This document shows, piece after piece, positions 1 through 11,700 of a DNA stretch of 64,000 nt (position 1 is the first letter of the stretch; each line of letters opens with the position of its first letter). The notes under the pieces are model-generated. The model saw nothing but the letters and a program-made list of their open reading frames with translations. It did no database searches and was not told the DNA's origin. This DNA comes from Kalaharituber pfeilii (taxonomy: Eukaryota > Ascomycota > Pezizomycetes > Pezizales > Pezizaceae): positions 434,001 through 498,000 of the forward strand of contig WHUZ01000018.1 in assembly GCA_015179045.1 (NCBI GenBank). The letters are read 5' to 3'. The translations under genes and the position numbers were made by a program.

Positions 1-2640
1 CCATGCAAACTCGTCCTCCCCTATAACATCAACCCGCTCCCCAAACACCTCCTCAAACACTTTCTTCATATGCTCTCTCTGTTTCTCCATCCTCTTATAA
101 TTCGCTCCCAGCAGTACCCCCAACAACCCTCCCCTGTAGACGTCACTCCTCCGCTCCTTAAACCCCATCCCATGCACCTCCTTCATGCGCCTCTCCAGCG
201 CATCATACCCTTGCCCAAATGCGCCAAACACATCCAAGATCGCGTAGCTGCTCTTCGCGATGTTGTTGCTCTCGTCGTTCGGGTCTGTCACGTGCAGGAG
301 AAAGTACTGCCTCCTCGCCTGCTGGGTGTCGGACGTCCCCACTGGCGGCGGCATCGCCGGCTTCCGGAAATACCGACCGGATTGAACGTCGATCCCGACC
401 CTGGACGTATCAAAGCACTTTCCATACAGGTGCAGAAACTCCATCAGCGCGGTGCCGAGGTTCTGCGCGACGGGTAGATTGCCCGATGAGAAACCGGGGT
501 GCATCTGGAATAGCGAGATGATGAGGCACATGACGCAGAAGCCACCCAAGCCGCCCTGGTAGACCTCGTTCAGCTTGCGAAGCTCCAGAAAGTGCTTGAT
601 GACAACCGCCAACGCTGGCATGGCCGGGTACTGCTTTCTCCAGGCGCGGAAGGTCCCGTTGGCCGTCAGCCCGGAGAGATTCTCGAAGCAGATGTCCACG
701 TTGATGTTTGTCTTTGCGTCGACAAACTTGACAATGGGGACCTTCGCTTTCGAGATGACCACCACCTTGTTATCCTTTGGGATGCGCGCCTTGCGGAGCA
801 GGTTCGAGACACGGTACAGCACCTGCTTCGACGAGTACTTTGGCGTCCCCGTGCGCGCAAACTCGCGCGACAGCAGCACGAGATCGAGATCAGAGGTCGG
901 CAGGTACAGTTCCGCAGCAAAAGAACCAAACACACGCACGTCCGCGTCACTGAAGGCGTTCACGCCGGTCGTCAGCGCCTTACGGACTTCGTGAATAACG
1001 TGCCGGCGCAAGGAGTGCTCGTAGCGCCGGGGGCGGATGTAGTTAAGAAAGTCGTGTATTTCCTTATTGAGGAGGTCAGACATGTGGAAGGTGCGCGAGT
1101 GGTCGTGCACGTGCCAGGGGACCGGGTTGGCTTTGGACCCACGCGGGATGAGGTATTCAGGCGCGAGGGCGAAGGAGGCGCTGACGCCGGGGGATTTAAG
1201 GTTGGGAAGGGCTTCATCGTACTTGCGTTTTCTCCCGCGCAGTGGTGGGGTGGCGCTGCGGGAACGGGAGGTGGAGGAGCCGATGGAGATGATTTCATGT
1301 ACTTGGATGTCACTGTCGTAGTCATGGTCGCCGTCATCTGCCAACTCCTCCGCTTTGCGCTCAACCGCGTCACGACGTTCCCGAATACGTAGGCGCGAAG
1401 GCGCAGGTTTCGGCTCAGGGGGAGGGGGCTTTGGCGGTAACGGGAAGTTGATTCCTCCGACGACAGTTACCCCAGCTGGAAGATGGCTCGGCGGAGCGTT
1501 GCTACTTATCGGAAGTGACGTGGAAGTAGTAGGAGTGGGTGTCGTTGGCGTTGATAGTCCCGGCGGTGGGGGGAGAAACGCCGGCACCAACGTGCGTCCT
1601 GCGCCCGGTGGGCCCCAATCTACCCCCGGGGGCAGAGGTTGCGGCAGAGGCGAGACGACTTTTGCCATCTCCACCATCTCCTCCTTTGTCTTCTGGAACT
1701 CCTCTTTGTGACTGAATCCTTTGTCCCTTGCCGCAGATAGTGGCGGTGCATCCACTTTCCTCCCGTCATTTCCCCTTTGTGACTTCCGCCCATGGTCCTC
1801 GTCGACGCCCTTATCCGCCATTACGGGCTGCAGCTCGATTTTATTGTTCTTCTTCCTGTCTTCTTCTTCGTCGGACAACCCAAAGGAGATGAAGTCGTCG
1901 TTTTCAGCAACCTCGTTGCGCTTAGTAACAGGGGTGAGAGCGGACTTTGTTTTGGCTTTGCGGATCATTTGGATGACGTCCACCTTCATCTTCTCTGACT
2001 TGACTGCCTCTTCACCTTCCTTGATATCCTCAATTAGGACAGGCTTCGGCGATTCATCGTTGGTACCGACGCGCGGAACTCCTCCCCCGTCACCCTCATT
2101 CTCACTTGCACTATCGACATCCATCATTGCTGAGCCGCTATCGTCGGTATGCTCTTCATCGCCAACCACATCCTCGTCGGCATTGTCAAAGATGATTCCG
2201 CCGCTGACCATACCCGGAAGTTGCTCAGGGGTCTTCTGGCGCTGGAATATCATCATCGGACGCCGGTACGCCGGAGTCGGAGCCCACGGTTTCCGTTCCA
2301 TGCCACCAGCAACACCTCCTCCCTGCCTCGGTCCCGTAGGGATGCCGCTTCGCCCTCCAGCTCGTCGTGAGTCTGGCTGGCCTCTGTCCCAGTTGCGCCG
2401 TGGTCGGTTGTCCCTATGTCTATCGCCCGCTCGCCGGTCTCGATCCCTATTATCGTCCCGGTCTCTATCTCGGTCTCGGTCTCGGCCCCTGCCGCGATCC
2501 CTTCTCCCGCCACTACCACTACCTCCGGGGCGATAAGAGTCCCCGCCACGAGGTAGCTGCTTGTTGTCTTGGAATGTAAATTCTCCCCCGCCGCTCTCGC
2601 CGGTGAACTTGTGCATTTTATTGGAGGAGTTTGGCGACAT
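1..2640 (-). CDS. TRF4: Non-canonical poly(A) polymerase, Trf4/Cid14 family (3' end outside window)
   Basis: The reverse strand is open for 880 codons from the ATG at 2640-2638 to the window edge, so the C-terminus is missing. Seen: an N-terminal disordered part with an RD/DR-rich stretch (about residues 41-80), acidic and Pro-rich linkers, then the nucleotidyltransferase core from about residue 505. The core has the GS motif at 572-573 (VFGSFAAELYLP), catalytic Asp584 and Asp586 (SDLDLVLL) and a third Asp649 (NVDICFE). The PAP-associated domain follows, with the signature NEVYQGGLGG at 691-700. Known for the family: Trf4/Cid14 adds short oligo(A) tails in the nuclear TRAMP complex and marks RNA for the exosome. 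No intron is needed. The gene is divergent from the nucleolar protein gene at 3826. The long N-terminus is typical of filamentous fungi. Family certain; the symbol is by homology. Confidence 0.93.
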   Translation of the reverse strand, partial: MSPNSSNKMHKFTGESGGGEFTFQDNKQLPRGGDSYRPGGSGSGGRRDRGRGRDRDRDRDRDDNRDRDRRAGDRHRDNRPRRNWDRGQPDSRRAGGRSGIPTGPRQGGGVAGGMERKPWAPTPAYRRPMMIFQRQKTPEQLPGMVSGGIIFDNADEDVVGDEEHTDDSGSAMMDVDSASENEGDGGGVPRVGTNDESPKPVLIEDIKEGEEAVKSEKMKVDVIQMIRKAKTKSALTPVTKRNEVAENDDFISFGLSDEEEDRKKNNKIELQPVMADKGVDEDHGRKSQRGNDGRKVDAPPLSAARDKGFSHKEEFQKTKEEMVEMAKVVSPLPQPLPPGVDWGPPGAGRTLVPAFLPPPPGLSTPTTPTPTTSTSLPISSNAPPSHLPAGVTVVGGINFPLPPKPPPPEPKPAPSRLRIRERRDAVERKAEELADDGDHDYDSDIQVHEIISIGSSTSRSRSATPPLRGRKRKYDEALPNLKSPGVSASFALAPEYLIPRGSKANPVPWHVHDHSRTFHMSDLLNKEIHDFLNYIRPRRYEHSLRRHVIHEVRKALTTGVNAFSDADVRVFGSFAAELYLPTSDLDLVLLSREFARTGTPKYSSKQVLYRVSNLLRKARIPKDNKVVVISKAKVPIVKFVDAKTNINVDICFENLSGLTANGTFRAWRKQYPAMPALAVVIKHFLELRKLNEVYQGGLGGFCVMCLIISLFQMHPGFSSGNLPVAQNLGTALMEFLHLYGKCFDTSRVGIDVQSGRYFRKPAMPPPVGTSDTQQARRQYFLLHVTDPNDESNNIAKSSYAILDVFGAFGQGYDALERRMKEVHGMGFKERRSDVYRGGLLGVLLGANYKRMEKQREHMKKVFEEVFGERVDVIGEDEFAW

Positions 2641-3825
2641 TATGTGCAGGATTCTTGTTGCTTGTATGCACCTTTTTGGAATTAAGAAGTAGGTGAGCAG
2701 TGGTTGGGAAATCAATAAACCCTGGTGTCCGATAAAAGTTTGGAATGCGACAGCCACGTAGTAGCGCAGATTGGTGCCCCAAGTTAACTTCGCGCGGTAT
2801 CTGCGCACAAAACAAAATAAAGCCACGGTTGTAAACGTAGTTACCGCTTGATGTTGCGTACGTATGACTATTGCTGCTGAGACTGCACGCTGAGGCTTTG
2901 AGTGTGAACCACATCTGATTAGCGACGAAGGGCAAATAATTCGAAATGAGAAACCCGTTCTCACGAACCTGCTTTCGTCTCTCCTTGTTTACTCTATTAG
3001 ATGTCTCTTTCTTCTGCTAGGGCTTCGGGTATCAATGGCGTCGGAATCTGTGACGTCGACCTTTTGCAGAGGCGATCATCCAAGCTCGTCCAGTTAAATG
3101 TGGCAATCAGTGATCCCTCGAACTTTGAAGCAGTGTAGCGTTGCGTTTGCGCTGCTGCAGTTTGATTCAGAGTCTTCAAGCTATGCAGGCTGCCCTTGCC
3201 TCCGGATCCGCACGATGGCGCAATCTATCACAAGACCGCCGCTCAGCCGTTTACTCCTGGTCTTCGTACAACTGCAACTTGCGCCCCTTCCTGTCTTCCT
3301 TCAATTGCTGGGCGGAGGCGCGGGGGTAGTTGGCGGTTGGCGTTTGTACGCCTCGAGTAATTAGCTTCAATGCAGCAGATCTGAAGTTTTGGGAACTTTG
3401 AACTAGGATTTTTTGTTTGCTGTATGATAGAATTCAGCTGAAACCCGCTGAGTCAGCTTTGATGGATTTGATAAGATTAGATGAGATCGAGTCAGATAAC
3501 ACTGATCTACTAGCGCCAAGAGTGAAAGAGCCGCAAGGGCCTCAGGAAATGTGAATTTTGAGAACATTCCACGATCGTGATCGGCTGCTCAGCCGCACCA
3601 TCGATCGCGAGGGTTCCAGGGGCGACCAAGGGGAGGGCAGGTTCACTACGCCGCGATCTTAGTGGGGGCCAGGAGCACACTGCACACAACTGTGTCTCGC
3701 AGATTCAGAAGCGACTGTGCAGCGTTCGATTGAGTCCCCAGCACCCAGCCGCTCCTCTTCAGCCTACATCCGCAGATCCAGAGACCGCAAATTCCATGCT
3801 GTGATCCAATCAGCGCCTCCGCGCC
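2641..3825. promoter_or_regulatory. Divergent intergenic region between TRF4-like gene and nucleolar protein gene
   Basis: About 1.2 kb between two divergent starts, so it must hold both promoters and 5' leaders. I see only short ORFs without coding character or recognised motifs. No repeat or RNA gene is evident. Confidence 0.5.
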
Positions 3826-6279
3826 ATGGCCGGCCCCGTCAGCAGCCATCTATCCAAATCTACCAATCCTAATAAGTCCGCAAAGAGAAAACCCTCCACT
3901 GCCACCACTATTGTCAGCTCTTCCACGGGCCAAGTGCGCCTCCACATCACCCCCCTCACGCCCTCCATCCTTCCGACCCTTCTGCCGCGCTCGCTCTTCC
4001 CTCCGGACGCACCATACCCCCCGCAAGCCTCCCTCCACACCCTGCCGGCCTTCCCTGAGTCCAATTACGGCTACGTCGACGTCCCAGCAGCAACCGCCGA
4101 AAAACTCACCACCCGTATCAACGGCACCATATTCCGCGGAGTAAAAGTCAAAGTACAGCCTGCGAAGCCTAAAAAGTGGAATCCCGAAGCCGTCACTGCT
4201 ACATCCGGGTTAACACTAGTCGAAAAACAGGACTCGGAAAAGACAAAGAAACGGAAAATCAAAGAGGACGGCATATACCCCGGCATCGACCTCCCCTCTC
4301 ACCGCTGGGTAAAGCGCGCGTGGACAAAAATTCCGGTCGCAGGTACTAAAAAGAACATGGACAAGAAAACCGCCAAGAGAGTTAAAAAAGATGATGGCAA
4401 GCGCGGTAACCTGCTGTTCCAGGTCACATTACCCGAAAACAAGACCCCAACCGTTCCCAGCCCCAAGGACTACAAAGCGCAGAAGCGCCGCGAGAAGAGG
4501 CTAAAGGAGTATGCAAGGGCGCAGGCTGCCACTGAGAATGATTCTAGCTCGGAGTCTTCATCTGAAGAAGAAGTCGCAGATGAATCCAGCAAGAAGCGGA
4601 AAAAGAAAAGGCCGGGCAAGAAGCTCAAGGATATCAGACCCAAGCGGGAGAAGATTACTGTTGAGGAATTTTCCTCTACGACAAAGTTTCCGCAATTTTT
4701 GAAGAACGCCGGGTTTGTTGGGGGTGGAAAGACGGGAAGGGCGACGGAGTTTGTGGAGGGGGTGGGGTGGGTGGATGAGGATGGGAAGGTGGTAGATGAT
4801 TTAGCTGTGAGGAGGAAGACAGCTGTGGAGAGGAAGGGCGTGTTGGGTGCGGAAGGGAAGGTAGTCGAGATCGAGGAGGTGAAGGATAAGAAGCCCCGGA
4901 AGGATGATGTGGAGGTGAAAGATGTTGGGAAGAAGGAAGAGGAGAATGATAGCAGCAGGAGCGGCAGCAGCTCCTCAGATTCGAATTCCGATTCCGCTTC
5001 AGAGTCAGACTCGGATTCAGGTTCAAGCCAAAGTGAGAAACAAAAACGAGCCGCAAAGGCAAGTGTCACAAAACAGCTGAAATCTCATAAAGAGACTGCA
5101 GAAGAAATGTCTGCACCAGCTCCAGTGCCAAAAGCTTCAAGTAAAGCTACGGCCAAGCCCGCGGCGTCAGATGAATCTGCTTCTGAATCAGTATCATCAG
5201 ATTCTAATTCCGAATCTGAATCTGAATCTGACTTTGAGTCTGAATCTGAATCGGGGCCCGAGGCTGCTGCCGCATCCGTCTCTGACGATGCCTCGGAAGC
5301 AGAAGACAGCGACGCCTCCTTCTCTTCCTCCAGCTCTTCCCCCTCCTCCCCCTCCTCCCCCTCCTCCCCCTCCTCCTCCTCCTCCTCCTCCACCTCCAAA
5401 CGCCCCTCCCCATCGTCTATCCTTGCCCAACACAAACAAGCTAAACCTTCCCTCCCCCGCCTCTCCATCCCGACAGCCGCCACCACCTCTCCCAATCTTC
5501 ATCCCCTCGCCGCCATCTTCAAACCCTCGACTAGTGCCACTACCACCTCGCAACCCACTGCCCTCTTTTCCTTCTCCCACTCCCCAAGTTCCTCCGGCTC
5601 TGCATCGCCTGATCCCACCACCCAGCCACAACCCTACACCTACCGCTCCTCTGCGCCGACTCCCGACACAGCCGTCGTCTCGAAAACCATCCAGTGGCCC
5701 TCCTCTACCCCAAGCAACTTTGCCCTCACAACGTCTATTACGCCAAATCGGACGCTGTTCCCAGAGACACACACACAACAGGTGGGCGGCCCAGTGCCAG
5801 ACTTGGATGCACCATTGCTATTCCAAGCGGCATCAAACAGTGCATACCTGCGCTCCCTATCCATCTTCTCTCATCCCGCTATTGCACAGCTACCAAAGTC
5901 CCTCTCCGAGCCACCAGCCCCTGAGACACCTTCGCCATCCGCATCTCCGTCCCCATCACCCGAGCAAGCCGACAGCGACGACATCCCCTTCACCAAACCC
6001 AAACCAAAATCGAAATCTAAAACGAAAACCAAACTCAAATCAAAGAAGAGTAAGAATAAGAAACCAGGCAACATTGACGATGGCATGCGCACAATCATAA
6101 CAGCGAGTGGAAAGCGCGACGTGCGCGAGATTTGGAAAATGAGGTTTTATCGCTACCGAGGGGCGTGGAATCGGGAGTGGAAGAATAAGCGGAGGGAGGT
6201 GTTGAAGGAAAGGAGGAGGAGAGCGATGAAGGAGAAGTGGGGTAGGGGGTTGGCGGTCGGGGCTGCCGATGGGGATTGA
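3826..6279 (+). CDS. RRM-containing, Ser/acidic-rich nucleolar-type protein (Nop8/Srp40-like)
   Basis: Single-exon gene of 817 aa. Residues about 35-115 look like a divergent RRM: a first strand (VRLHITPL), an RNP1-like YGYVDV and a final strand GVKVKVQP. Basic Lys-rich patches follow (nuclear localisation type), then a long Ser/Glu/Asp region (about residues 230-540) with SESESESD-type repeats and a Ser-Pro tract encoded by a (CTCCCC/TCC) repeat at about 5330-5395. The last 60 residues are very basic and aromatic (WKMRFYRYRGAWNREWKNK), probably the most conserved part. An RRM followed by Ser/acidic repeats and a basic tail suggests ribosome biogenesis, as in Nop8 or Srp40, but this is inference. 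The start ATG sits in a good context (gcgccATGg). The poly-Gly and poly-Pro ORFs in other frames are shadows of the repeat. Confidence 0.85.
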   Translation: MAGPVSSHLSKSTNPNKSAKRKPSTATTIVSSSTGQVRLHITPLTPSILPTLLPRSLFPPDAPYPPQASLHTLPAFPESNYGYVDVPAATAEKLTTRINGTIFRGVKVKVQPAKPKKWNPEAVTATSGLTLVEKQDSEKTKKRKIKEDGIYPGIDLPSHRWVKRAWTKIPVAGTKKNMDKKTAKRVKKDDGKRGNLLFQVTLPENKTPTVPSPKDYKAQKRREKRLKEYARAQAATENDSSSESSSEEEVADESSKKRKKKRPGKKLKDIRPKREKITVEEFSSTTKFPQFLKNAGFVGGGKTGRATEFVEGVGWVDEDGKVVDDLAVRRKTAVERKGVLGAEGKVVEIEEVKDKKPRKDDVEVKDVGKKEEENDSSRSGSSSSDSNSDSASESDSDSGSSQSEKQKRAAKASVTKQLKSHKETAEEMSAPAPVPKASSKATAKPAASDESASESVSSDSNSESESESDFESESESGPEAAAASVSDDASEAEDSDASFSSSSSSPSSPSSPSSPSSSSSSSTSKRPSPSSILAQHKQAKPSLPRLSIPTAATTSPNLHPLAAIFKPSTSATTTSQPTALFSFSHSPSSSGSASPDPTTQPQPYTYRSSAPTPDTAVVSKTIQWPSSTPSNFALTTSITPNRTLFPETHTQQVGGPVPDLDAPLLFQAASNSAYLRSLSIFSHPAIAQLPKSLSEPPAPETPSPSASPSPSPEQADSDDIPFTKPKPKSKSKTKTKLKSKKSKNKKPGNIDDGMRTIITASGKRDVREIWKMRFYRYRGAWNREWKNKRREVLKERRRRAMKEKWGRGLAVGAADGD

Positions 6280-7694
6280 GGGGATTGGAGAGGGAGGTGT
6301 GGTACTTGTATGTTTGTGTATGTACGTAAGTGAAGTCGTGATACTCTAAATGTGGACACAGATATATCAAAACGTAAAAATCACGCTGGATAAATCCGTA
6401 GCCCATGGCCGCTCCTGTTGCCATCAGATATGAGCTAGCTAAGTACCTGAGCCCTAGGGACCGCAGCACGACGCCACAGGGTTTTTACCAGTGACTACCA
6501 GGTTATCAGTCTGGGGTACTTACTTCGGGGCACTCAGCCCGGAGCTTTTCACTTACAAGAATGAACTCTACTTATTCATTGCAACATATCCACTTGTTAA
6601 ATATACACGCTAGCTCTACATCTGACACTCTAACAATCAATTCACACGCTACACGCGTGTTGGGGCAAAGCCTACCTTCAGTATATGCCGTTTACAGCAG
6701 TTTTGACTTGGATAAACAACTCACTTGTCTAGTAATCCAGATCAGTTTGCTCAGTGCAAGGAGGCCGGATATGGGATACAACAGTTCTCGAGTTGCATGG
6801 CCAGCCATACATCCCACCGAGTTTCTTTATTTCTGCAGCACTAGAAGGGCTTGTGGCTTCTTGATAACTTCGGGACTTTCCCGGGCCTTAGTGTTGTGTA
6901 AAAGACACTAGAGTAACGTAGCTACTTATACTGACCATGATATCTGGAAAGTTTCTATCACATGAAAGAAAGTTAAGCTCTGCATAATAATGTGGAGAAG
7001 TCGGTTCTGGGAATCGAAATAATTGCACAATTTGCCTTTGTACATATGAGGAACTGAAGTCCTTTTATTGGCACTCGGGAAACGAAAATTCATGAGATTT
7101 AGCAACGGGGGGTCAGGGCAGCGCAAGGGATATTAGTAACGCTGCTTGGCAACCAAGATAGACATTCAAAACAACTTTTTTGCTGGTGCAATGATCAAAA
7201 TTGATGGGTCTCATTCACTCATCACAGTGTTCCAAAGACTTAGGACCTTCCCGGACTTTTGAAATCTGTGAGATTTTGAATTGATCGCAATTATCAAAAT
7301 TCAAAAAAATTGAAGAAGATAGGGCAGTGTGAAAAGTGGTAGGTATTGGGGGCTGCAGCCCGGGGATCTGTCACCGTTGCTATGGAAACGACGCTAATAG
7401 CTGTGGCGCAGTCATCCCTAACTCTTCCCTGTTGACATCCCTAAATCCCTCAGATTTTTAGCAAATGAGACCCACTCCCTGTTATCCCCGTTCATATTCC
7501 CGTACCCAACAACGCAACAAATCCAGCTGCCCTACCATGCACATGCACCTACAGCATTTCGCAGCCTGTAGTACTCTCTTCCAAGCACTTTCTACACTCA
7601 CAGTGGCTTATCTAGATGATTCATACTTGCTGAAGCAGGTTCAGCTTGCAGAGTCCCTTTTCTTCTAGTCTTTCTGAGCTTGGTATACCTATTT
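6280..7694. other. Intergenic DNA, nothing recognised
   Basis: 3' flank of the nucleolar protein gene followed by AT-leaning DNA. Only short ORFs without coding character. No clear repeats seen. Confidence 0.4.
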
Positions 7695-7766
7695 GACAGC
7701 TGGCAACGGGCGGCACGCGATCAATGAAATTAAAAAAAAAAAAAAAAAAAAAAAAGACAGCTGGCA
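7695..7766 (+). mobile_element. Micro-copy of a LINE 3' end with target-site duplication
   Basis: A 26-nt body (7706-7731) is followed directly by 24 A residues (7732-7755). Both sides carry the same 11-bp sequence gacagctggca, at 7695-7705 and 7756-7766, the right copy starting right after the poly(A). This is the footprint of target-primed reverse transcription with extreme 5' truncation. The body ends in gggcggcacgcgatcaatga, which closely matches the 3' end of the larger LINE copy at 22521 (reverse strand: gggcggcatgcgagtaatga). So it belongs to the same family, inserted in the opposite orientation. Confidence 0.8.
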
Positions 7767-8163
7767 GATGCTGAAGGAATTGCTCTTGGATGTCTTAGAG
7801 GCATGGTAATTGTGTGAATAAAGGTTACAGGGAAAATGGTGCTGCTGGTATCTGTGAAAGTGGATCAAGATGGAAATTTGTAGAATAGATTTTCACAATA
7901 GGTATTAATCCTATACAAAGTTTGAAGGCAATCTGACTTGATTAAATGGTTGCGGACATTGCTCAAAGATGTGCAGTTTTCTGCGTTTTCATGTAAATAA
8001 AGCCACCGTTGTCATGGCGACGGTGTGGCGCATCATTACTGGGAAAGTGCCTGGGATGTGGCTAAGCCTAGTTTACCAGTAGCATCAAGCGATGATGAAA
8101 TAAGAAGTTTGACAAGAAAGCAAATAACGTGTGCCGTCGTGCTTGTACTTGGATATCCCGCTT
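7767..8163. other. Intergenic DNA, nothing recognised
   Basis: No ORF of coding character. Serves as spacer between the LINE micro-copy and the inverted-repeat element. Confidence 0.35.
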
Positions 8164-8710
8164 AATGGGTCCATCTATCCACCAATCTTGCGGAATGGCT
8201 GGATGGTTCAACCCATTCACCGATGTAGCGCAGGCCCGAACCATTCCATCTAGCAGTGGTACATGGCAGATTAGCTTACAAATATTATATACTTATCTAT
8301 GACACAGTACCAGATATATATGCATGAGATGAGTATCCTTTGTATATCAATGCTCTGGTTCCAAATGATTGGATTCTAGTAGAACTAGGGCAGCCTGGTT
8401 TTGATCTTTGCATCCTATTAATTTTATTTTTAATATTACAGCCAATAAGTGAAATCTGAAGCGTACGACAAACCTAGCTCTTTTTTGTTGAAGTTGCCTC
8501 CGTCGACCCATCAAACAATGCATCACATTGCTGTATATTGTTCAGCTTATTTTAGCCAAATGATACATGTACTCGTACACACCAATCCTAGCTATTATGA
8601 CATTACCGGCTATTGTTGTACGTGTCATTGAAGCATCTACCAACGCATTGGTGAATGGGCTCAACTATCTAGCATTTGAACCATTCAGCTGGTGGATAAG
8701 CCGACCCATT
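8164..8710. mobile_element. Degenerate terminal-inverted-repeat element, about 547 bp
   Basis: The left arm 8164-8225 and the right arm 8646-8710 (reverse complemented) share an ordered set of blocks: AATGGGTC, TATCCACCA, GAATGG and CCCATTCACC(A/G)ATG, with small gaps between. The outer ends of both arms read AATGGGTC. This fits an old non-autonomous DNA transposon or MITE. No transposase ORF lies inside, and I could not find a flanking duplication. The short ORFs here (8449-8928) are not coding-like. Confidence 0.5.
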
Positions 8711-11700
8711 GGCCAAGATACCATTGGCGTATGGATCAGAACAGAACATGTACGGAGTACAAGGTCACATTTCGGTATAGTCTCCGGCTTTGCCGTATCC
8801 TTAACAAGCCTACTCTGGTTACACTCGACATGAACGTCAGTAGCCTTAAAATTAGTCTTGCAGCCTTAAACTTCAAGTTTCCGGTTCATGCATGGAGTAT
8901 TCTATATTCAGTACAGCACTTCAGTTAGGTTTTAGGTTTCACTGTCACTGTTGATGCATGATAGCAACAGCTACGAATCAGGAGAATGATTATAATTTGT
9001 TTAAGTTGCAAGGGATATAGGGTGTAATGGCCTAGACATGTTACCCCAGGTTCTTGCATAGCTACGGCTACCAAACCGGGGTCCGCATTCTTTCTCCCAG
9101 GTCGTCGAGTAACTGCCAAGGGAACTAGAAAACCAGTGCTAACTGGTGCAGAAAACCCCACATTTTCATGAGAGCATGCGGATGACATGTGAATACGTAT
9201 ATCGCAGGTCTATCTCTTGTGGTATATTTAGTGCCATAATATCCTTTTTATAACAAGGGTGTAGAGGCATTTAGTTTAGTTTCCCTGCCGTAACCACAAA
9301 AAACAATGCGTCCCTATTTGGAAACTCGGCTTGCCCGCATTTGACAAACTGAGTGTGATGTTGCAGCTACAATATTCTTTGTCTTCCATCCAGCCATCCT
9401 GAAAATTGAGTCTGCACGTACTATCGAATTGCCAAATCGGGTCACGGGTTTTTCCCGGTATAATTTTTCTGCTTCAATAAAAGAGCGTACTGGGGTAATG
9501 CTAATTCATAGACGAGGTCTCTTATGTGACTAAAGTATGCAACAGAGGCGTATTAGTACTAGCACGCTTAGCTGTATGATGTAATAGGTGCATAAACTGC
9601 AAGTGTCTCTTACCTGCCCACTTACCCCCTTTGTGCATGCAATAAGCTCCCATTAGGGAAACTATCGTCCGCAATTCATGGACATAAGGCGTTTACTACC
9701 CCCAAGATTTTTAATATTCAAACAATATTACCTATATAAGGGTAAGTACTTAATCTATGTACCTAAGAACACTTACATACTAGCGTGCCTGCGGTTTCCC
9801 GAGAATGCAGCAGGACCCTAGTATCTGTGGAAGGCCTCAATTCATCAGGTTGAGGTAGGTTCTTTCTCTCGCCGATTATCAGCTGAATTGACCAATTATA
9901 ACGAACCATGCCTTTTTATCGACTGGGCTTCCTGGAACCGGGCTCCGGCTGCGCCGGTGTCCTGGAGTTGGGGAAACGAAATGACGCATGTGGATATAAC
10001 TGTGGAGGCGCAATGGAACTGGAGCTGATCATGAGAGGGTGAGTGGGCGAGCGGGGAAATTCCAAAATCTTTCCATCCAAATATGTCGACTATCTGTAAT
10101 CGCGAGATCAACAGGACTGTTTCCCCGGGCAGGAGTAATTTGAATTAATGAACTCGTTCTCGGTCATTCGGTGTTGAAGATCATAAGCGTAACAATACAT
10201 AAATAACCTTATTACTCTATCGAGTCAATATCTATATAAGCTGTATTTGCATCTATTGGAATGAAGAATACCAAATCAATAGAGACCCAATTCAGTTAAT
10301 TTTTTTATTGACATAGGCTAAGCTTTCGTAAATATGCTCCAATGTATACAAACAGGCAGGATCGATCACCTGCGTCCGACTATGGTCTATCATGCGGTTC
10401 ATAAACTAGCAGAACACATCTTATGTTCTTAACCCTAATTATTCCTGCTGAGGGTTGAGGAGCATTCATTATGACGTCTTCAAAATTTAAAAAAAATATT
10501 TGAGAGCAGTCCTTTTTTTTTTTTTTTTCCTCTTTTCGTGCAATATTGGACTGGGTACACTACATAGTAAGGCTGTGCGTGAATTTTATGTACACTAACG
10601 ATATTATGTCGTGTGCGGTGCCTATTACAAACGGCGTATCATTATGTGAGGACGAATGTCTCCCATAAGATGCCGCCCTATAGCTACCAGATATTTTTTG
10701 CTTGACAATGTTGGTAAAACATGGATTCAGATGTATGAAATTCACGCATTTCATTTGCTAGAAGTTAATATGTATAAACTTATGGTTCCCAAATATGATA
10801 TATATTTCTAGTCTGTTGATTACCAACCCGCCACTTTTGACCTACCAGATGGTAAGATAAAAACTGGGAGCTCTTTGTGCGGGCCTTCTGGCAGTAATGC
10901 AATTGTCCATGGATATCGGCCCTGCTCGGTCGTACCAGTACTAAGTACACTGTAATCTTGAGGCGCAGGCCTGCTGAGCTGAAATATTAATTAAGTCGAG
11001 TAGGGTGGCAGTATAAGCGGCACTTGATTGTTAGCGAAAGCACAAAGAGATACCTAGCGTAAATAGCGTCGCCAAAGCTTTGCCCAACAGCAACTCAAAT
11101 TCATGAATTTTGAATAGTTGTAACCCACACAATGAATTGTGGTAGTCTCGGCAACGCCTATTTGCCACAATTATTGTGGGTATTGATAAACTGTAGCTGT
11201 GGTGCGCAACTTAGGTATGCTGCCTGTACGGGCGGTATGGCTGTCATGAAACAACTAGTTGATGGGACCAATTGAAATGCTTGGCCCTAGATCTATCCTG
11301 CAAGGGCATGGTATTAGACCTATTTGATACCATTGCTGAACATGTAGATCAACTCTCCATTGTCGAACTAGTTTATGCATAGAACAGGACTCTTGAGCAG
11401 GGTGTAGAGCATGAGTTGTTCAGCGTATCCACGGTCCACGCCTGAATTAACCCAAGACAATTCGTAACGTTTGACTCTCATGATAGCTAGACCCAACTGA
11501 CATTGTATATGAGTTTTGCTGATTATTCTCCTGTGCAACCTTGTATAATCCCGAATCTGAGTCCTCGCTCATATTCGTCCTAATCCTGCCAGTGCTAAGA
11601 TCATGTTCAACCCTAACTCTTTCTCCACTCCCTCTTGACCGTAGATAAGCTCGGACTACATACTTAATGCATACGAATCCTACTAATCGTCATTTGGACA

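Noticed and set aside
5197..5778. 193-codon antisense ORF and the 309-codon Pro-rich ORF across the Ser/Pro repeat
   Set aside because: Both are shadows of the repeat in the 817-aa gene, with poly-Gly or poly-Pro composition.
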